A stretch of 64,000 bases of DNA from Dactylosporangium aurantiacum (GTDB lineage Bacteria > Actinomycetota > Actinomycetes > Mycobacteriales > Micromonosporaceae). Made by a program: the position numbers and the translations under genes. The notes under the pieces are model-generated. The model was not told where the DNA came from, did no database searches, and was given only the letters and a program-made list of their open reading frames with translations. The stretch lies in assembly GCF_000716715.1 (NCBI RefSeq), contig NZ_JNYJ01000021.1, positions 62,001 to 126,000 on the forward strand, read 5' to 3'. Below are positions 1 to 7,496 of this stretch, piece by piece (position 1 is the first letter of the stretch; every line of letters starts with the position of its first letter).

Positions 1-290
1 ACGCCCTCGACGCCCGCGGCGTCACCGCGACCGCCGGCGACGGCATCAACCTCTGGATGGCCGTCGCCAACCAGCAGGTGGCGATGCTGACCCTGGCCGC
101 CCACGGCATCGCGGTCGCCCCGGGCGCCCCGTTCGAGGTGAGCCACCTCGACAGCGACCACGTCCGCGTGACGGCCGGCCTGGTCCGCGACGGCTTCGAC
201 GACCTGGCGGACATCCTCGCGGAGGCCGCCGGCTCAGCCGCCCGCGGCAGCGGCCCCCGCACCGCCAACCACCCCCGCGGCTGGCGCTGA
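1..290 (+). CDS. MocR-like PLP-dependent transcriptional regulator, C-terminal end (5' truncated by window)
   Basis: Only the last 95 or so codons are present, read from base 3 to the TGA at 288-290. The peptide contains a run like GINLWMAVANQQ followed by HGIAVAPGAPFEV. This matches the C-terminal end of the fold-type I aminotransferase domain in MocR/GntR regulators, where a 'G-x-N-LW' segment is followed by 'aVaPG-F'. Such proteins usually carry an N-terminal winged helix and use PLP as a sensor. The N-terminal part is outside the window, so a plain class I aminotransferase is not excluded, although the 'VAPG' stretch favours MocR. The last 15 residues are Arg/Gly/Pro-rich and not conserved. 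Confidence 0.7.
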   Translation, partial: ALDARGVTATAGDGINLWMAVANQQVAMLTLAAHGIAVAPGAPFEVSHLDSDHVRVTAGLVRDGFDDLADILAEAAGSAARGSGPRTANHPRGWR

Positions 291-1075
291 GCCGTGCTGT
301 GCTGGCTGCCGCGCCTGCGGCGCGGCGGCGGGGGTTCCCACCCGCACCCCCATGCGACCGCTGCGCGGTCGCACTGCCTGCGCTGGCGCGCGGCAGCTTG
401 TGCGCCGGCGCGGGCCAGCATCGTGGGTCGGCGTCGGTCGGTCCGGTTCGGCCGGTAGGCGCGGCGTGTGCCTCGGCATTCGGCCCCGGCATGCGCCCTG
501 GCGGTCGCCCAGCATGCGCTCCGACGGACCTGACCACGAACGGGTTCCCGGTCCCGGCTGACCTCGACTCCTGGTCTGTCTCAGGCGCCGAACCCGGCTG
601 GCCTCACGGCACCCCGCGCCCGGCTGGCCTCACGGCACCGCCCAGCTGGCCTCTCAACACCGCCCAGGCTGACCTGTCAGCATCGCCCGCCTGGCCTCTC
701 AACACCGCGCGCCTGGCCGAGTCCTGCCGAGCACCATCAGCCCGCGTCGCCTGCCAGCTCCGCCAGCCGGCTCCCCCGTCGCGCTCCGCCAGCTCTCATT
801 ACCGCCACCAACCCCGCTCCGGCACCAACCCCGTCAGGCCCAACCCCACCACACCGACCCCACCACGCCCGTGCGTACGCCCACCGGCCGTCACCCCGTC
901 GACCACGTCACCAGATAGATCAAGGCAGCCGACCCGCCCACCAACCGCACAGGCGAACCACCGGGCCGGGCTGCCTGGCCGCTTCACAAGCAACCCTAGA
1001 CCACCGTAGGAAATTGATCTCCGACGTCACTACCCACCGTAGTTTACCCCGCCCCCACGCACCCCTCGACCGCGA
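291..1075. other. Intergenic region without a convincing gene; contains degenerate short repeats
   Basis: This 785-bp stretch separates the truncated regulator from the 3' end of ackA. It has open frames, but their translations are Pro/Arg/Ala-rich with no recognisable domain, and none has a good ribosome binding site. The middle carries direct repeats (see 595-708). The end, about 1000-1050, is less GC-rich and contains CACCGTAG twice. I see no tRNA, hairpin terminator or promoter that I can defend. Confidence 0.6.
595..708. repeat. Degenerate GC-rich direct repeats (CGGCTGGCCTCACGGCACC and variants)
   Basis: CGGCTGGCCTCACGGCACC occurs at 595-613 and again at 621-639 (26-bp period). The related CTGGCCTCTCAACACCGC occurs at 646-663 and 691-708 (45-bp period). 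All share a CTGGCCTC core. The copies lie in non-coding DNA and are too irregular for a CRISPR array. Confidence 0.75.
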
Positions 1076-2200
1076 TCACCCCGACCCTGACGACCCGACC
1101 GCCGCCCGCACCTGCTCCGCGATCGCCCGCTCCTCGTCCGTCGGCACCACGCACACCGCCACCCGCGCACCGTCCGGCGAGATCACCCGCGCGTGGGCCG
1201 CGTTGCGGTCCGGGTCCACGGTGATCCCCCAGCCCTGCAGCCCGTCCAACGCAGCCGCGCGGACGGGGGCCGCGTGCTCGCCCACGCCGGCGGTGAACAC
1301 GACCGCGTCGAGGCGGCCGAGCACGGCGTGGTACGCGCCGACGTACTTGCGGATCCGGTGGCAGTACACGTCGAAGGCGAGCGTCGCGGCGGCGTCACCC
1401 GCGGCGCGCCGCTCCAGCACGGTGCGCATGTCGTTGGCGCCGGCGAGGCCGCGCAGGCCGCCGTGGCGTTGCAGCTGCTCCTCGGCGGCGGCGGGGTCCA
1501 GGCCGGCGGCGCGGTGCAGGTAGCTGAGGACGGCGGGGTCGATGTCGCCGGAGCGGGTGCCCATGACGAGGCCTTCCAGGGGGGTGAGGCCCATGGAGGT
1601 CTCGACGCTGCGGCCGCCTTCGACGGCGGTGGCGCTCGCGCCGTTGCCCAGGTGGAGCACGATCATGTTGAGCTCGGTGAGGGGGCGGCCGAGCAGGTCG
1701 GCGGTGCGGCGGGACACGATGTCGCAGGAGGTGCCGTGGAAGCCGTACCGGCGGATCCCGTGCCGGGCGGACAGCTCGCGGTCGAGGGCGTACGTGCGGG
1801 CCGCCTCCGGCAGCGTCGCGTGGAACGCGGTGTCGAACACGGCCACGTGCGGCACGCCGGGCAGGGCGGCGCGGGCTGCCTCGATCCCGGCGATGCCGCC
1901 CGGGTTGTGCAGGGGCGCGAGCGGGGTCAGCTCCCGCAGCACCGCCAGCATCGCGTCGTCGACGAGCGCGGGCGCGGTGAATCTGGAGCCGCCGTGCACG
2001 ATGCGGTGCCCGACGGCGGTGATGCCGGCGGCGTCGAGGCCGCCGAGGATCTGGGTGAGCGCCGCCGCGTGGTCCGGCACGCCCCCCGGCTCGCCGATGC
2101 GCTCGACCGAACCCCGCGGGCCGGCGGACCCCGAAGGGGCGGCGAGGTCGACGACCTGGAACTTCACCGACGAGGAGCCGCTGTTGAGCACGAGGATCAT
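1076..2200 (-). CDS. ackA: Acetate kinase
   Basis: The 374-residue protein begins MILVLNSGSSSVKFQV, the standard AckA N-terminus with the phosphate-binding NSGSSS loop. It also has HRIVHGG, NMIVLHLGNGASATA and MGTRSGDIDP, all typical of the acetokinase family. It interconverts acetyl phosphate + ADP and acetate + ATP in the cytoplasm. I chose the ATG at 2200 because the family N-terminus starts exactly there; the frame continues upstream but that part is not protein-like. The next gene, pta, is divergent and starts only 18 bp away, which is unusual because pta and ackA normally run in the same direction. A TAGTCT -10-like hexamer on the minus strand 7 nt before the ATG suggests a leaderless mRNA. 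Confidence 0.97.
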   Translation of the reverse strand: MILVLNSGSSSVKFQVVDLAAPSGSAGPRGSVERIGEPGGVPDHAAALTQILGGLDAAGITAVGHRIVHGGSRFTAPALVDDAMLAVLRELTPLAPLHNPGGIAGIEAARAALPGVPHVAVFDTAFHATLPEAARTYALDRELSARHGIRRYGFHGTSCDIVSRRTADLLGRPLTELNMIVLHLGNGASATAVEGGRSVETSMGLTPLEGLVMGTRSGDIDPAVLSYLHRAAGLDPAAAEEQLQRHGGLRGLAGANDMRTVLERRAAGDAAATLAFDVYCHRIRKYVGAYHAVLGRLDAVVFTAGVGEHAAPVRAAALDGLQGWGITVDPDRNAAHARVISPDGARVAVCVVPTDEERAIAEQVRAAVGSSGSG

Positions 2201-2218
2201 GACAGGCAGACTACTGGT
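2201..2218. promoter_or_regulatory. 18-bp divergent start-to-start spacer of ackA and pta
   Basis: The ackA ATG (minus strand) ends at 2200 and the pta GTG begins at 2219. On the minus strand, 2213-2208 reads TAGTCT, a TANNNT -10 element placed 7 nt before the ackA ATG, as in leaderless actinobacterial transcripts. No equally good -10 is visible for pta inside the spacer. Each promoter must extend into the other gene's 5' coding region, so the two genes probably compete for polymerase. Confidence 0.5.
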
Positions 2219-4291
2219 GTGGCACGCATCGTGTACCTGGTCGAACACGGACCTGGATCCGGCAAGTCCGCCGTCGCGCTCGGGCTGGCCGAGCTGTTGT
2301 CGCGGAAGGTGCCGAGGATCGGCGTGTTCCGGCCGTTCGTCGACGGTGCCGCACCGGATCCGACGCTGGCGTTGCTGCGGTCGCGGTACCACATCGGCCT
2401 CGACGACCAGCAGCTGTTCGGGGTGACGGCGGCGGAGGCGGCCGGGATGCTGTCCGCGGGCGACGGGGAGGGCCTCGTCGGGCGGATCGTGGAGCGGTTC
2501 CGGCCGATCGCCCGCGACCACGACGCGGTGGTGGTGATCGGCAGCGACCTCGACGACGAGCAGTCACCGACGCTGGCGCTCAACGCCCGGCTCGCCAACG
2601 AGTTCGGCGCGGTCGTGGTCGCCGTCGTCAACGGGGCCGACCTCGACGACGCGACGGTCGGGTCGGTGGCGCGGCAGGCGTACCACGCGCTGGTCGACCT
2701 CGACGCGACCGTCGCCGCCGTCATCGTCAACAAGACGTCGCTGCCGCCGCCGGCGCTGCCGGTCCCCTGTTACACGATCCCGAACGTGGCGACGGTCGCG
2801 GCGCCGACCGTCGCGGAGGTCGCCGCCGCGCTCGGCGCCAGCGTCCTCAGCGCCGGTCCCGCCTCCCTGGAGCGCGACGTGCTCGACTACGTCGTCGGCG
2901 CCGCGCAGGTACCGGCGCTGCTGTCGCACCTGACCGACAACTGCCTGCTGATCACCCCAGGTGACCGGGCCGACCTGCTCGTCGCCGCGGCCGCCGCGCA
3001 CGCCTCCGGCACCGTGCCGCTCGCCGGGATCGTGCTCACGCTCGGCATCGCCCCGGACAAGACGGCGCTCGCGCTGTTCGAACGGCTCAACACGGGGCTG
3101 GCGGTGCTGTCGGTGCCGGCGGCGAGCTACGACACGATCGCCGCGTCGACGCGGATGGAGCACCGGCTGAGCCCGGACAACCCGCGGAAGGTCGCGGCGG
3201 CGCTCGGCGCGTTCGAGTCGAACGTCGACACGGCCGCCCTCGCCGACGCGCTGGAGCTGACCGCGTCGACGCGGGTCACGCCGCTGATGTTCGAGTACGA
3301 CCTGATCGACCGTGCCCGCGCCGCCCGCCGGCACCTGGTCCTGCCCGAAGGTACCGAGGAACGGATCCTGCGCGCGGCCGACATCCTGCTGCGCCGGGGC
3401 GTCGCCGCGCTGACCCTGCTCGGCGACCCGGCGGTGATCGCCGCGAAGGCCCGCGACCTCGGTCTGGACATCTCCGCCGCCACGGTGATCGACCCGGCGA
3501 CGTCGGACCTGCTGGAGCGGTTCGCTCCCGTGTACGCCCAGCTGCGCGCCCACAAAGGTGTCACGCTGGACCTGGCCCGCGACGTGGTCCGCGACGTCAG
3601 CTACTTCGGCACGATGATGGTCCACCTCGGCCTCGCCGACGGCATGGTCTCCGGCGCCACGCACACGACCGCCGCGACGATCCGCCCCGCGTTCGAGATC
3701 ATCAAGACGGTGCCGGGGCTGAGCGTCGCCTCCAGTGTCTTCTTCATGCTCCTGCCCGACCGGGTCCTCGTGTACGGCGACTGCGCCGTCAACCCCGACC
3801 CGGACGCCGAGCAGCTCGCCGACATCGCCCTGTCCTCGGCGACGACCGCCGCCCAGTTCGGCATCGACCCGCGCGTCGCGATGCTGTCCTACTCCACCGG
3901 TACGTCCGGCGCCGGCGCCGACGTCACGAAGGTCGCCTCCGCCACGGCACTGGTGCGCGGCCGGCGCCCCGAGCTGCCGGTCGAGGGCCCCATCCAGTAC
4001 GACGCCGCCGTCGACCCCGCCGTCGCCGCCACGAAACTGCCCGGCAGCACCGTCGCCGGGCAGGCCACCGTGTTCGTGTTCCCGGACCTGAACACGGGCA
4101 ACAACACGTACAAGGCCGTGCAACGCTCCGCCGGCGCGGTCGCGGTCGGCCCCGTCATGCAGGGCCTGCGCAAACCCGTCAACGACCTGTCCCGCGGCGC
4201 CACCGTCAAGGACATCGTGAACACGGTCGCGATCACCGCCATCCAAGCCCAAAGTTTTTTGTCACACCCCTCGGGCACGATGGAGGCATGA
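2219..4291 (+). CDS. pta: Phosphate acetyltransferase
   Basis: This is a 690-residue protein, the full length for a three-domain Pta. The N-terminus reads VYLVEHGPGSGKSAVALGL, the P-loop/DtbS-like domain. A DRTGG-type middle domain follows, and then the PTA_PTB catalytic domain from about residue 360 (LPEGTEERILRAADIL, MLSYSTGTSGAG, GPIQYDAAVDP). It makes acetyl phosphate from acetyl-CoA and phosphate, the partner step of AckA. I start it at GTG 2219, the only plausible in-frame start before VARIVYLVEHG; a longer open frame upstream lies antisense to ackA and is not coding. The stop overlaps the following VOC gene by 4 bp (ATGA), so the two are translationally coupled. Confidence 0.96.
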   Translation: MARIVYLVEHGPGSGKSAVALGLAELLSRKVPRIGVFRPFVDGAAPDPTLALLRSRYHIGLDDQQLFGVTAAEAAGMLSAGDGEGLVGRIVERFRPIARDHDAVVVIGSDLDDEQSPTLALNARLANEFGAVVVAVVNGADLDDATVGSVARQAYHALVDLDATVAAVIVNKTSLPPPALPVPCYTIPNVATVAAPTVAEVAAALGASVLSAGPASLERDVLDYVVGAAQVPALLSHLTDNCLLITPGDRADLLVAAAAAHASGTVPLAGIVLTLGIAPDKTALALFERLNTGLAVLSVPAASYDTIAASTRMEHRLSPDNPRKVAAALGAFESNVDTAALADALELTASTRVTPLMFEYDLIDRARAARRHLVLPEGTEERILRAADILLRRGVAALTLLGDPAVIAAKARDLGLDISAATVIDPATSDLLERFAPVYAQLRAHKGVTLDLARDVVRDVSYFGTMMVHLGLADGMVSGATHTTAATIRPAFEIIKTVPGLSVASSVFFMLLPDRVLVYGDCAVNPDPDAEQLADIALSSATTAAQFGIDPRVAMLSYSTGTSGAGADVTKVASATALVRGRRPELPVEGPIQYDAAVDPAVAATKLPGSTVAGQATVFVFPDLNTGNNTYKAVQRSAGAVAVGPVMQGLRKPVNDLSRGATVKDIVNTVAITAIQAQSFLSHPSGTMEA

Positions 4292-4638
4292 CGGCGAAAC
4301 TCACCTCGGTGGTGCTCGACTCACCCGACCCGCAGGCCCTCGCCCGGTTCTACTCCGAGCTGCTCGACCTGCCGATCACCCGCGTCGACGGCGACTGGGT
4401 CGACATCGGCGACGGCACCACGAAGCTCAGCTTCCAGCACGCGCCCGACCTGCGCCCACCACAGTGGCCCGACCCCGACCGCCCGCAGCAGATCCACCTC
4501 GACATCCAGGTGGACGACATCGACGCCGCCGAGGCCAAGGCGCTCCAACTGGGCGCGACGCTGCTGTCGACCAAGGAGGCGGGCTTCCGGGTGTATAGCG
4601 ACCCGTCGGGCCACCCGTTCTGCCTCTGCTACGACTGA
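4288..4638 (+). CDS. VOC family (glyoxalase/bleomycin-resistance-like) protein
   Basis: The 116-residue protein is a single VOC unit of two beta-alpha-beta-beta-beta modules. It opens with LTSVVLDSPDPQALARFYSELLDLP and closes with VYSDPSGHPFCLCYD. A metal-binding His is plausible in IHLDIQVDD and Asp/Glu-type ligands near the end. It starts within the pta stop codon (ATGA), so it is co-expressed with pta. Members of this actinobacterial subgroup are small soluble cytoplasmic proteins with unknown substrates. The link to acetyl phosphate metabolism is positional only. Confidence 0.88.
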   Translation: MTAKLTSVVLDSPDPQALARFYSELLDLPITRVDGDWVDIGDGTTKLSFQHAPDLRPPQWPDPDRPQQIHLDIQVDDIDAAEAKALQLGATLLSTKEAGFRVYSDPSGHPFCLCYD

Positions 4639-4790
4639 CCAGGCCGTGCGGGCAGCGGCACCGCGGCCCAGGTCTGCGGTGTCCGCGGCCGGGTCTGCGG
4701 TGTGTCGCGGTCTGGTCTGTGCTCCCGGGTCGCGTCGCCGTGCGGGACGGCGCCGCTGCCGCCGGGCTGGTCAGTGCGGTCGCGGGCGGG

Positions 4791-5546
4791 TCACGGGTTG
4801 ACGAGCGGCTTGGTCGGGCAGCCGTGCTGGCGCTGCCACTGCTCGACGTCGGCGACCGGGGACTTCGCGGTGCCGGCCTTCCACGCGTCGAGGTAGGCCC
4901 ACGGCCAGATCACTCCGCGCCGCGTCCACCAGTCGCCGGTCTTCTGGCACGCCGGGGACAGGCCGAAGTGGATGTGGCAGGCGCTCGCGTCGCCGGTCCG
5001 GCCGACCTTCGCCACCGGCTGGCCCGCCCGGACCGGGGTGCCCGCCTCGACGCCCTGGTCGATCGAGGAGAAGTGGGACATGTAGTAGCGCACGCCGTCG
5101 CCGCCGAGGATCGACACGGACAGGCCGCCGCGGGTCGCTCCGTCGTTGACCTTCGCCTGGTACGTATCGGTCCGCGTCACCTCGAGGACCGTGCCGTCGA
5201 CCGGTGACACCGCGGTGAGGCCGCAGGCGGCGATGATGTCGCTGGCCGGGTAGTCGTGGTGGGTGCGGCTGTAGGAGGCCTTGCCCTGCACCGGGAACGC
5301 GTGCTTGACCGCCTGCCCGCCGGACGCGGCGCCGGCCGGGCCGCCGGGGGACGCTCCGGCGGCGGTGCCGCTGGCGCCCGGCGACGGTGGGAGGCCCGAC
5401 GGGTCGTCGGTGACCTGCCGCCCCGGCGAGGAGGACGCGCCGGGCGTCGTCGAGGTGCTGGTCGGGTCAGGGTCGCCGCCGCAGCCGGCGACGCCGAGCG
5501 CCACCAGCACGACGACACCCGCAAGCCTGGTGCGCAGCGCAAACAT
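4791..5546 (-). CDS. M23 family peptidase, putative lipoprotein (LytM-like)
   Basis: The 251-residue protein starts at ATG 5546, with AGGGTGG a few bases upstream. The N-terminus is a lipoprotein signal: hydrophobic VVVLVALGVAGC gives a lipobox ending at Cys22, then a Ser/Thr/Pro/Gly-rich linker of about 60 residues. The C-terminal half is an M23 fold with the zinc-site pattern HxxxD (in HHDYPASDI) and the HxH motif in CHIHFGLS. M23 enzymes cut peptide bridges in peptidoglycan; with both metal motifs present this one may be active. It is monocistronic, convergent with the VOC gene. The longer open frame upstream of 5546 is Arg/Pro-rich and unlikely to be coding. Confidence 0.9.
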   Translation of the reverse strand: MFALRTRLAGVVVLVALGVAGCGGDPDPTSTSTTPGASSSPGRQVTDDPSGLPPSPGASGTAAGASPGGPAGAASGGQAVKHAFPVQGKASYSRTHHDYPASDIIAACGLTAVSPVDGTVLEVTRTDTYQAKVNDGATRGGLSVSILGGDGVRYYMSHFSSIDQGVEAGTPVRAGQPVAKVGRTGDASACHIHFGLSPACQKTGDWWTRRGVIWPWAYLDAWKAGTAKSPVADVEQWQRQHGCPTKPLVNP

Positions 5547-5986
5547 CGCCCGCCACCCTACGCCCTGCCCGCCACCACCCGCACCGCGGCGCCTCGCCGG
5601 CCATGCCCGCACCACCCCGCCCCGGCCCGGGGCGGGGGTGCGGGCCCTGGGGCGCCTCGACGCCCAGGATGGTCGGCGCCGCACCGGGCGGTCAGCAGCC
5701 GGCGCCGCGCCCGGCCACACGCTCACCGGGGGCGCCCCGACCGGCCGGGCAGCCAGCGGCCCGAGCCAGGCACTCAGCAGCGGACCCTGCGCCCAAGCCA
5801 GGCAGTCATTGCCCGAGCCAGGTGGTGACCAGCAGGCGCCCCATTCGGCCAGGCTGCCAGCGCCGAAGCTGGGCGGTCAGCAGCTGGCGGTGCGCCGGAC
5901 CGGGCGGCTCAGCAGCGGGGCGCTCCACCCGGTCAGGCGGCCAGCACCCGAGCCGGGCGGTCAGCAGCCGTGCCCGCGTCCGAAGG
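5547..5986. repeat. Intergenic region with degenerate repeats around the core GGGCGGTCAGCAGC
   Basis: This 440-bp gap lies between the start of the M23 gene and the stop of the AraC-type gene. It contains GGGCGG(T)CAGCAGC-type words near 5686, 5870, 5908 (GGGCGGCTCAGCAGC) and 5955, interspersed with CCGAGCCAGG words. Spacing is irregular, so this is a decayed minisatellite and not an ordered array. Open frames across it translate to Arg/Pro-rich sequence without domains, and I see no gene here. Confidence 0.6.
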
Positions 5987-6754
5987 TCAGTAGCGGGCGG
6001 CGTACGCGGTCGGGGGTTCGCCGAACATCGCGGTGAAGTCCCTGCTCAGGTGGGCCTGGTCGACGTAGCCGAGGTCGGCGGCGAGGCCGGCCCAGTCGAC
6101 CGGGGCGCCCGGCGCCGCGGCCAGGGCGTCGGTGACCTCCTGGAGGCGGAGGCGGCGCAGCAGCCACTTCGGGCTCGCCCCGACGTGTTCGGCGAAGAGG
6201 CGCTGCATGCGGCGTACGCCGACACCGCACACGACCGCGAAGTCGTCGACGCGGCGCAGGTCAGGGGTCTGCGACGCGTGCCGTACCCAGGTGGCCACCT
6301 CGTCGCCCGCCGGGTCGGTCGGGAGCCGGGCGGTCAGGAACGCGTCCACGGCGGCCGTCCCGGCGGGCCCGGCGGTGGCGACGGTGGGCAGGTCGGGGCC
6401 GAACACGTCGGCGGCGGGGACGGTGCGGTCGGTCAGGGTGCTGACGGGGGCGCCGAGGAAGCGGCGGAACGTCCCGGGCACGAACGCGACCCCGAGCACG
6501 CCGCCGGCGCCGGACAGGACGCGGTGGAAGTGGCGGCGGTGGACGCCGCGCAGGACCGGGGCGCCGTCGGTGGGGAACGTCAGGTGGACGGCCGGGGTCG
6601 GCGGGAGCAGCTGCCGGTACGCGGGCTGGCCGCGCAGGTCCCAGCGGGCCCACCAGTAGCGGGCGACGACGCCGGTCAGGGGTGGGGGCGCTGCGGCGGC
6701 GCCGTGGTGCTGGAACGCCGACCACGCGCCGGACAGCTCCCTCGGGTCGCGCAC
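5987..6754 (-). CDS. AraC family transcriptional regulator
   Basis: The 255-residue protein has an N-terminal domain of the DUF6597/AraC-like sensor type (ARYWWARWDLRGQPAYRQLLPPTPAVHLTFP). Its C-terminal AraC double helix-turn-helix spans about residues 160-250, with LRRLRLQEVTDALA and DLGYVDQAHLSRDFTAMFGEPPTAY, the classic signature before the last helix. The start is GTG at 6754. It is divergent from the TIGR03086-type gene at 6822 with 67 bp between them, which is the likely regulatory target. The effector cannot be predicted from sequence. Confidence 0.92.
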   Translation of the reverse strand: MRDPRELSGAWSAFQHHGAAAAPPPLTGVVARYWWARWDLRGQPAYRQLLPPTPAVHLTFPTDGAPVLRGVHRRHFHRVLSGAGGVLGVAFVPGTFRRFLGAPVSTLTDRTVPAADVFGPDLPTVATAGPAGTAAVDAFLTARLPTDPAGDEVATWVRHASQTPDLRRVDDFAVVCGVGVRRMQRLFAEHVGASPKWLLRRLRLQEVTDALAAAPGAPVDWAGLAADLGYVDQAHLSRDFTAMFGEPPTAYAARY

Positions 6755-6821
6755 GGGATCACACCCTAGCCGTCGCGTTTGTCCAAGACCGGGGCGCGGC
6801 GGGGCGCCTACCGTCGGCGGG

Positions 6822-7385
6822 ATGGACGGACATCAGCTCATCGGTGCCGCCGCGGCGGTGGCCGGGAAGATCGTGGACGAGGTCGGTTCGCTGGACGCGC
6901 CGACGCCGTGTGCCGGGTGGGACGTGCGGGCGCTGGTCAACCACCTGCTGCAGTGGGGGCCGTCGCTGGTCGCGGCGGCGCGGAAGGAGGCGCTGGAGCC
7001 TGGGCAAGAGGTCGACCGTACCGGCGGCGACTGGCGGGCCCGGCTGCGTGCCCAGGTCGACGGGCTCGCCGCGGCGTGGGGTGACCCGGCGGCGTGGCGG
7101 GGTGTCACCAGGATGGGCGGGCCGATGGAGCTGCCCGCGGACCTGGTCGGTGGGATGGTCCTCGGTGAGCTGGTCCTGCACGGCTGGGACCTGGCCCGCG
7201 CGGCGGACGTCGACCCGCACTGGGACGACGCGCTGCTGCTGCGGGTGTACGACGAGGTCGCCCGCTCCGCGGAGCTGGGCCGCCAGATGGGCGTGTACGC
7301 CGCTGAGGTCCCGGTGCCCGCCACCGCGCCGACCCTCGCCAGGGTGCTCGGCCTCAGCGGCCGCGACCCGCGCTGGACCCCGTGA
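6822..7385 (+). CDS. TIGR03086 family protein (DinB/maleylpyruvate isomerase-like metal-binding fold)
   Basis: The 187-residue protein has the pattern TPCAGWDVRALVNHLLQW near the N-terminus and ELVLHGWDLARA in the middle. These supply the three metal-binding histidines/acidic residues of the mycothiol-dependent maleylpyruvate isomerase N-terminal fold. Such four-helix proteins are expanded in actinobacteria and some use mycothiol as a cofactor. It is divergent from the AraC-type regulator at 5987-6754. The specific reaction is unknown. Confidence 0.88.
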   Translation: MDGHQLIGAAAAVAGKIVDEVGSLDAPTPCAGWDVRALVNHLLQWGPSLVAAARKEALEPGQEVDRTGGDWRARLRAQVDGLAAAWGDPAAWRGVTRMGGPMELPADLVGGMVLGELVLHGWDLARAADVDPHWDDALLLRVYDEVARSAELGRQMGVYAAEVPVPATAPTLARVLGLSGRDPRWTP

Positions 7386-7430
7386 CCCCGCGACCACCCT
7401 GACCCGGCGCTGCCCCGACGGGACGGCCAC

Positions 7431-7464
7431 CCCGGCGCGGCGGCCAACCCGGCGCGGCGGCCAA
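7431..7464. repeat. Two perfect tandem copies of CCCGGCGCGGCGGCCAA
   Basis: The 17-bp unit occurs at 7431-7447 and 7448-7464, in the gap between two convergent genes (TIGR03086-type gene and the kinase-like gene). It belongs to the general pattern of GC-rich minisatellites in gene gaps of this window. Confidence 0.85.
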
Positions 7465-7496
7465 CCTGACCCGGCGCCGCGTGGCCGGGCCGCCGG

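Noticed and set aside
595..708. CRISPR array
   Set aside because: Repeat copies are few, imperfect and differently spaced, with no unique spacers and no cas genes anywhere in the window.
299..1009. 236-codon open frame in the 291-1075 gap
   Set aside because: Pro/Arg/Ser-rich product without a domain, weak start signal, and it crosses the direct repeats.
2201..4252. Long open frames antisense to ackA and pta, including an upstream extension of each gene
   Set aside because: GC-rich DNA keeps opposite frames open; the products are His/Arg/Gly-rich and lack domains, while the true genes have full family motifs.
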